Assembly (NCBI GenBank): GCA_900770635.1
Contig: CAAGLB010000022.1
Span: 1 to 64,000 of the forward strand
Reading direction: 5' to 3'
DNA: 64,000 bases
Source of the DNA: an uncultured Alistipes sp.
Lineage (GTDB): Bacteria > Bacteroidota > Bacteroidia > Bacteroidales > Rikenellaceae
The position numbers and the translations under genes were made by a program. Shown in pieces: positions 59,530 to 64,000 of this stretch; position 1 is the stretch's first letter, and each line of letters opens with the position of its first letter. Under the pieces are notes generated by a model. The model ran no database searches and was not told the DNA's origin. It worked only from the letters and a program-made list of their open reading frames with translations.

Positions 59530-60603
59530 TTATATTAACTCCTTGACTATCCTCTGCATCTCAGCATATTGCTCCTCCATGCTTTGAAGAAGGCGATATT
59601 GTGCTCGTGTGCGCACAAGGTTGTGCTCAGGGTAGGCTATTTTGTAGTAGGTGTCGCCATCGATATAGTCCATCAAGAAGCGCAGCACCTGCTCGAAGGT
59701 GATATAAAGGCCCGAGAATGCCAACCACTCCTTCTCGCTTTGTGTCATCGTCGAGCCACGCTCCGAGATATATCCCTCAGCATAGCTACGGAAGATGTCG
59801 ATGTTCATCGCCACTCGGCTAAGGTCGCTATCGTCCTCCTTGCCTCTATTTGTATATGAACGTATTGCATCGCCAAAGTCGTTGAGCGACGTGCTGCTCA
59901 TCACGGTGTCGAGGTCGATAACGCACAACACCTCGTCGTTTTGGTCGAAGAGGATGTTGCTTAGCTTGGTGTCGTTGTGCGTAACACGCATGGGCAGCTC
60001 ACCACGCTCCACCATGGCCCAGAAGTCGAGCATCTGCGCACGGCGGCTCTCAATCCAGTCTATCTCCTCGCTCACAGATGCCTTGCGCCCTGCCCTATCC
60101 TCAATGAGTGCTTTGTCCCACTGCTCGAAGCGCCAACGTATGTTGTGGAAGCCCTTGATAACCTCGGCCAATGGCTCGTTGAAGTCGGCAAGCATAGCCT
60201 GAAAGCGTCCTATGCCACGACCACCCATAAATGCAAGGCGCAGGGTATCGGCCTTGTCGTGAGTTACTGAGCCCTCAATAAAGAGCGACGCAGCCCAATA
60301 GTTCTCGCCATCATGGTAGTATAGCTCGCCCTCCTTAGTTCGAATCACTGTGAGCACCTCACGCTCGGGGTTGCCACCCTGAGCCACGACCTTAGCTTTA
60401 AGGTGTGACGTTACACGCTCGATGTTCTGCATCATGGCAGGCACATCGGGGAATATGTTGTGGTTTTTGCGCTGAAGGATGTAGCGCATCGTGTCGGTTG
60501 CTACAACATGGGTGTCGTTGATAAATCCCTCGCCAAGAGTCTTTATATCATTAATATCGCCTTCGAAAGCGAATCTGCCGGCAATGTCGTATAGATGCTT
60601 CAT
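59530..60603 (-). CDS. Aminoglycoside-phosphotransferase-fold sugar kinase (NahK-like)
   Basis: The 357-residue protein has the APH/choline-kinase fold: an N-lobe start FINDTHVVATDTMRYILQRKN, the catalytic loop THNDTKLSNILFD (HND, Asn) and the metal-binding VIDLDTVMSST. Its pattern fits the N-acetylhexosamine 1-kinase group. It lies 12 nt downstream of the GH109-like gene, which would release GalNAc, so a role in phosphorylating freed N-acetylhexosamine is likely. The substrate is inferred from context. Confidence 0.75.
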   Translation of the reverse strand: MKHLYDIAGRFAFEGDINDIKTLGEGFINDTHVVATDTMRYILQRKNHNIFPDVPAMMQNIERVTSHLKAKVVAQGGNPEREVLTVIRTKEGELYYHDGENYWAASLFIEGSVTHDKADTLRLAFMGGRGIGRFQAMLADFNEPLAEVIKGFHNIRWRFEQWDKALIEDRAGRKASVSEEIDWIESRRAQMLDFWAMVERGELPMRVTHNDTKLSNILFDQNDEVLCVIDLDTVMSSTSLNDFGDAIRSYTNRGKEDDSDLSRVAMNIDIFRSYAEGYISERGSTMTQSEKEWLAFSGLYITFEQVLRFLMDYIDGDTYYKIAYPEHNLVRTRAQYRLLQSMEEQYAEMQRIVKELI

Positions 60604-60615
60604 TATCCCTATTTT

Positions 60616-62073
60616 TTACTCCGCAAAATAGAATGTTAGGCCGTCAACCTTGTTCCAGTCGCCACGAGTGAAGTCGGGCACCTTGACAGGCTTGCTACCG
60701 TTCTCAATAGATATGCGAGTAAGCTCGCCCATAGAGCTCCACTCGGCAGCATCATAGACATCCATATCGAGCGGAAGACCATTGCGTAGGCAGTAGACTA
60801 AGCGATAGTCCATCATAAAGTCCATGCCGCCATGGCCGCCAATGCTTAGCGAATACTCCTGAAGAGGCACTCCATCAACGAGTTGTAGCTGCACAGGGTG
60901 GCGGTATAGCTTCGTCATCTCTATTGCCACATCGGCAGGAGCAAACGAGTGGTGATCGAGAGCCTCAATATCTGGCATTCCATTCTCATCTTTGGCAACG
61001 CTCTTAATCTGGTCAAGCTTGAAGGTGTAGCCCTGCACGGGGTATTTGTTGGCATAGCCCTCAGTACCCACAAGCTGATACATGCGGCTATAAGGACGTG
61101 GCGTCATCACGTTGTGCTGCATGTCTATGGTGCAGCCATTTACGGTGCGAATCAAGGTGTTTATCTGGTCGCCCTGCTTACACTCCTCCTCGCCCATAAG
61201 CTCCTTGGTGAGCTTCGAGCCATTGATCGACTTTGTCGACATAGCCACGAGGTAGTCGAGCATATCGCCTCGGTGTATGTTGAGGGCCTGGCAGTTAGGG
61301 CCTATGCCATGTGTTGCATATATGTCGCCATTGTGTGCCTGGTTAAACTCCAAGCGCCAGTTGTCGGCATAGTGCTCCCAATATGGCTCAAGGTTGTGGA
61401 TATATGCGCCCTCGGCATGTATTATCTCGCCAAACAGCCCCTTCTGTGCCATGTTGAGCGTCGTTAGCTCGAAGTGATCGTAGCAGCAGTTCTCCAATAT
61501 TGTGCAGTGCACACGGTTGCGCTCGGCAGCATCAACAAGCTGCCAGCACTCGGCTACGGTATTTGCGCTTGGCACCTCAATAGCCACATGCTTGCCATGA
61601 TTCATGGCATAGACAGCAACCTCGACATGTAGCTGCCAAGGGGTGGCGATATATACAAGATCGATGTCGTCGCTCTCGCATAGTTGTTTGTAGCCCTCGT
61701 CGCCCGAGTAGACCTTTGCATGAGGCATGCCTGCTCGGTCGAGATATGCTTGGCAACGCTCGGCACGCTCGGGATATTTGTCACATAGGCCATTGATTGC
61801 CACACCATCGATATAGGTAAATCGCTCAACAGCACCTGGGCCACGCATACCGAGGCCCACAAAGCCTACTCGCACGGTGTCGATAGGCTCGCACCTAAAC
61901 TCAATCATAGATTGTTGCTCGGCACTACGCTCGGGCTCGTCAAGAGTGATTATGCCATCCTCGATGCTATAACCAACGCTCGCCTCAAAGAGGTTATCAC
62001 GTTTGTTGCAGCCTGTAATCATCATTGCCACAGCAACAATCACTGCGCCGATAGTAAAACTTGTTTTTCTCAT
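60616..62073 (-). CDS. GH109-like NAD-dependent alpha-N-acetylgalactosaminidase lipoprotein
   Basis: The 485-residue protein has a lipoprotein signal with MITGC (Cys22). The NAD-binding Gfo/Idh/MocA domain has VGFVGLGMRGPGAVERF and YIATPWQLHVEVAVYAMNHGKHVAIEVP, and HNLEPYWEHYADNWRLEFNQAHNGDIYATHGIGP is a GH109-type active-site region. GH109 enzymes remove terminal alpha-linked GalNAc, as in blood group A and mucin O-glycans, by a transient oxidation mechanism. The surface lipoprotein and the following kinase form a small utilisation unit. Other Gfo/Idh/MocA functions are possible but this neighbourhood favours GH109. Confidence 0.85.
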   Translation of the reverse strand: MRKTSFTIGAVIVAVAMMITGCNKRDNLFEASVGYSIEDGIITLDEPERSAEQQSMIEFRCEPIDTVRVGFVGLGMRGPGAVERFTYIDGVAINGLCDKYPERAERCQAYLDRAGMPHAKVYSGDEGYKQLCESDDIDLVYIATPWQLHVEVAVYAMNHGKHVAIEVPSANTVAECWQLVDAAERNRVHCTILENCCYDHFELTTLNMAQKGLFGEIIHAEGAYIHNLEPYWEHYADNWRLEFNQAHNGDIYATHGIGPNCQALNIHRGDMLDYLVAMSTKSINGSKLTKELMGEEECKQGDQINTLIRTVNGCTIDMQHNVMTPRPYSRMYQLVGTEGYANKYPVQGYTFKLDQIKSVAKDENGMPDIEALDHHSFAPADVAIEMTKLYRHPVQLQLVDGVPLQEYSLSIGGHGGMDFMMDYRLVYCLRNGLPLDMDVYDAAEWSSMGELTRISIENGSKPVKVPDFTRGDWNKVDGLTFYFAE

Positions 62074-62101
62074 AACATTAGGAAATAGTTGTCAATTGAC
62101 A

Positions 62102-62132
62102 CAAAAGTACGAAATTATCCGCAAAAAAGCAA
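62102..62132 (-). promoter_or_regulatory. Promoter for the GH109-kinase pair
   Basis: On the minus strand TTG (62130-62132), a 20-nt spacer and TACTTTTG (62102-62109), 29 nt from the start codon. Confidence 0.6.
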
Positions 62133-62154
62133 GTAATCTGCGGCGCATATAGCA

Positions 62155-62185
62155 ATAGAGGAGCACCCAGCGGATACTCCTCTAT
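62155..62185 (-). terminator. Hairpin after the BACON surface-protein gene
   Basis: ATAGAGGAG (62155-62163) and CTCCTCTAT (62177-62185) pair perfectly with a 13-nt loop. No T-run follows on the minus strand, so it is a weak or factor-assisted terminator. Confidence 0.45.
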
Positions 62186-62212
62186 CGTCACATATTATGC
62201 AGTCTAAGCTAC

Positions 62213-64000
62213 CTACTCGATGCTGAGCATAGTGTGATTGGCGCTCTTAGCAGTCCTCTTTGATATCGTTGCAGATGTGCTTTCTGCTGCGAAGAACTCC
62301 TCGGCAGGCGAGCAACCATCCTTGGTGAAGGTTATCTCCTTTGACGACCACACCTTGGTGTAGTTGCCATCCCCATCCTCGGCAACACCAAAGAAGATGT
62401 AAGGCTCGCCAAACTCGAAAGCATAGAAGCCATTAGCCTCGGCTGCGCCCTCAGCAACAAGGCCCTCGATAAGCTGCTCGTAGGTGTAGTATGGGAAATC
62501 GAGAGCGTTCATCGCTGTGTAGTAGAACGCTACCGCCTCGGAGTCAACATTAGCGGTGATGCCCACGATTACCGTGCCTTGGAATGCAGCGTAGTCGGGG
62601 TTAATAGCCGCAACCGCTGAGCCATCGTAATAGTCGCCAATCTCCAACTCGAAGTCGATGTCGGCATACACGGTGTCGAGGGTGGTGAACTTCAAGCGAT
62701 TGAGCTTTGTTGTTGGCGCACCTGCCTGGCAGCCGAATACCAACAACTCGTACTCAGTGTTAGGCGTAAGGCCCGTAGCGGTATCCTGCATAGTGCCCGA
62801 AGCATACTGCAACTTGAAGTTATCGACGATATACTCAATAATCTCCTCGTCGCTATTATTCTCGAAGCGTGACGCCGAAACAAGCGTAGCGATATAGCTG
62901 TCGTCGTTTGTTGTTGCCACCTTCACAGTAGCCTTGCGTGAATAGAGCTCCTCGACAGAGAGGGTAAACTCATTTGCCGATGCAGCCACGTTGCCCGTTG
63001 TGAAGTAGTAGGTCTCGGGCGTAGTGTTCAGCAGTGCCTCGCCATCCATGCCAAATGCCCAAAGGACAAACTCGGTGTTGGCATCAAGCTCCACGTCGAG
63101 GTGCGTAGTACCCTTATAGGCCAGCTCGTTGAAGATGAAGTTTAGGCCCTGCTCAGGGGTGTCGAAGAACGACGAATATATAGCCTTCTGCTGCTCCCAG
63201 TCGGCCTCGCAGAGCTCACGGATGACCTTGGGATCTGTGCCCTCAGGCACGTCGCTTGCCCAGAAGACACCATAGTAGTAGTAGCCATCGTAGCCCTCGG
63301 GGGTGATGTCGAACGACACATTAGGACCATCGACCTTAACATCGAAGTCGAAGTGCAAGGTATAGTCGCTAACCTCAGCGGTCTTGATTACAAGGCGAGA
63401 TATCTCTGTGAGCGGTGTCAATGTTTCGTTGTCGAAGCCATAGGCATAAGCAACATAGGTGGTATTAGGCGTAACGCCAGTAAACTGGTGAGATTTTAGG
63501 TCGCCCTGATACATAAATGCCTTAGCAGCAACTGTAGCATCCGAGCCAAAGGCATTGCCGAAGCCCTCGAAAATCTCGATGTCGCTGGCCCACAAAGCCT
63601 CGTCGTTGGTCATAAGGTCGCCACTCATGATATAGTCGCCATTGCCCAAGATGAAGACATAAGGCATGTTCTTGTCCTGAGGTATTACATCAAGGGTGAT
63701 GGTTGTAGCGGCAGCATTGATAAGGTTGAACTCGATAGAGTGCTTCTTACCTGCGCTCTGCTTGATCTTGATTGTTGGGTTAGGATATACTCCTGGGTAG
63801 ATAACCTCGATGCGGCAGCTACGCTCCTTAGCCTCGTAGCTGGCATCAACATCGAACGAGATGCCACCATCTTCAACCGCAACATTACGCACCCAGTCGT
63901 GCTGAACATTAAACGTTAGCTCAGCGCCATCCGCAGGGTTTAGCAGTTCGTAGCCGACAACAAAATGGCCTCCGTCGGCCGAAACATCTAATGAGGTCTT
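62213..64000 (-). CDS. Surface protein with BACON-like and Ig/fn3-like domains (5' end beyond window)
   Basis: The frame is open to the window edge on the minus strand, so the N-terminus and signal peptide are missing. The visible start SADGGHFVVGYELLNP ... LTFNVQHDWV ... RSCRIEVIYPG ... TIKIKQSAG is a BACON-like domain. It is followed by several ~110-residue beta-sandwich units, each with a T-G-TPNT-Y pattern (FTGVTPNTTYVAYAYG, DTATGLTPNTEYELLVFG), which resembles fn3 linkage. A C-terminal SIEYK-like anchor is not seen; the protein ends NHTMLSIE. BACON domains are thought to bind mucin or other glycans. It is probably cell-surface exposed; no enzyme domain is visible. Confidence 0.75.
   Translation of the reverse strand, partial: KTSLDVSADGGHFVVGYELLNPADGAELTFNVQHDWVRNVAVEDGGISFDVDASYEAKERSCRIEVIYPGVYPNPTIKIKQSAGKKHSIEFNLINAAATTITLDVIPQDKNMPYVFILGNGDYIMSGDLMTNDEALWASDIEIFEGFGNAFGSDATVAAKAFMYQGDLKSHQFTGVTPNTTYVAYAYGFDNETLTPLTEISRLVIKTAEVSDYTLHFDFDVKVDGPNVSFDITPEGYDGYYYYGVFWASDVPEGTDPKVIRELCEADWEQQKAIYSSFFDTPEQGLNFIFNELAYKGTTHLDVELDANTEFVLWAFGMDGEALLNTTPETYYFTTGNVAASANEFTLSVEELYSRKATVKVATTNDDSYIATLVSASRFENNSDEEIIEYIVDNFKLQYASGTMQDTATGLTPNTEYELLVFGCQAGAPTTKLNRLKFTTLDTVYADIDFELEIGDYYDGSAVAAINPDYAAFQGTVIVGITANVDSEAVAFYYTAMNALDFPYYTYEQLIEGLVAEGAAEANGFYAFEFGEPYIFFGVAEDGDGNYTKVWSSKEITFTKDGCSPAEEFFAAESTSATISKRTAKSANHTMLSIE

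Overview
The window looks like chromosomal DNA of a Bacteroidales bacterium, most plausibly Alistipes or another member of the Rikenellaceae. That placement is an inference; no 16S rRNA gene is present. The evidence is the repeated Bacteroidota-type promoter (TTTG or TTG, about 19-21 nt, then TAnnTTTG), TonB/ExbBD and TamB envelope genes, BACON-type surface proteins, a futalosine-pathway gene (mqnA) and a complete [FeFe]-hydrogenase/maturase operon. No prophage, transposase, integrase or CRISPR array was found.

Layout. 1-7 kb: the end of a surface protein, type B L31, a YD-repeat-like secreted protein, mqnA, then corA-lnt-folC. 7-14.5 kb: panB (minus), the rimP-nusA-infB operon and a CoA-transferase. 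14.8-17.4 kb: two secreted proteins, one with diverged MORN-like repeats. 17.7-26.2 kb: a minus-strand operon tamB-exbB-exbD-tonB-DUF1573-MBL hydrolase-trmD. 26.2-31.5 kb: tsaD, a YhcC-type radical SAM gene and a large multidomain lipoprotein. 31.7-36.9 kb: hydA-hydE-hydG-hydF. 37-41 kb: hpt-queE-ftsB-like, a DegP/HtrA protease and a DUF3298 protein. 41.1-43.8 kb: tRNA-Glu, a small secreted protein, tRNA-Val and tRNA-Asn. 44.3-48.7 kb: two related lipoproteins with a TPR/helix-turn-helix lipoprotein, a ROK regulator and a GNAT acetyltransferase. 48.8-54.8 kb: a polyol-phosphate glycan cluster (GT2, SDR, cytidylyltransferase-oxidoreductase fusion, two LicD proteins, TagB/TagF-like transferase). 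54.8-64 kb: a lipocalin, two anion transporters, a GH109 glycosidase with a sugar kinase, and an edge-truncated BACON surface protein.

The most unusual content is noncoding. (1) At tRNA-Glu and tRNA-Val the 3' part of the tRNA gene, from the T-loop TCGAATCC onward, recurs downstream at 308, 313 and 315 bp steps. Just before each recurrence lies a homologous structured core: a GAGCCGATA/TATCGGCTC palindrome enclosing a small hairpin, followed by a second hairpin abutting the T-loop sequence. The two hairpins differ in sequence between loci but stay base-paired. This looks like a small noncoding element family that targets tRNA T-loops. (2) Four copies of a roughly 125 bp palindromic element lie between genes near 7.0, 7.2, 13.0 and 17.6 kb. 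They share a GTAC core, and their terminal inverted repeats differ from copy to copy yet remain complementary. (3) Two convergent gene junctions carry different hairpins followed by the same 20-nt tail.

Functionally, the envelope genes (lnt, tamB, tonB-exbBD, degP, lipocalin) and the polyol-phosphate cluster point to an elaborate cell surface. GH109 plus its kinase suggest use of host GalNAc-containing glycans. hydA with hydEFG, mqnA and the CoA-transferase fit an anaerobic fermentative gut lifestyle. Coordinates and motifs were read from the sequence. Family assignments rest on motif recognition without database searches.
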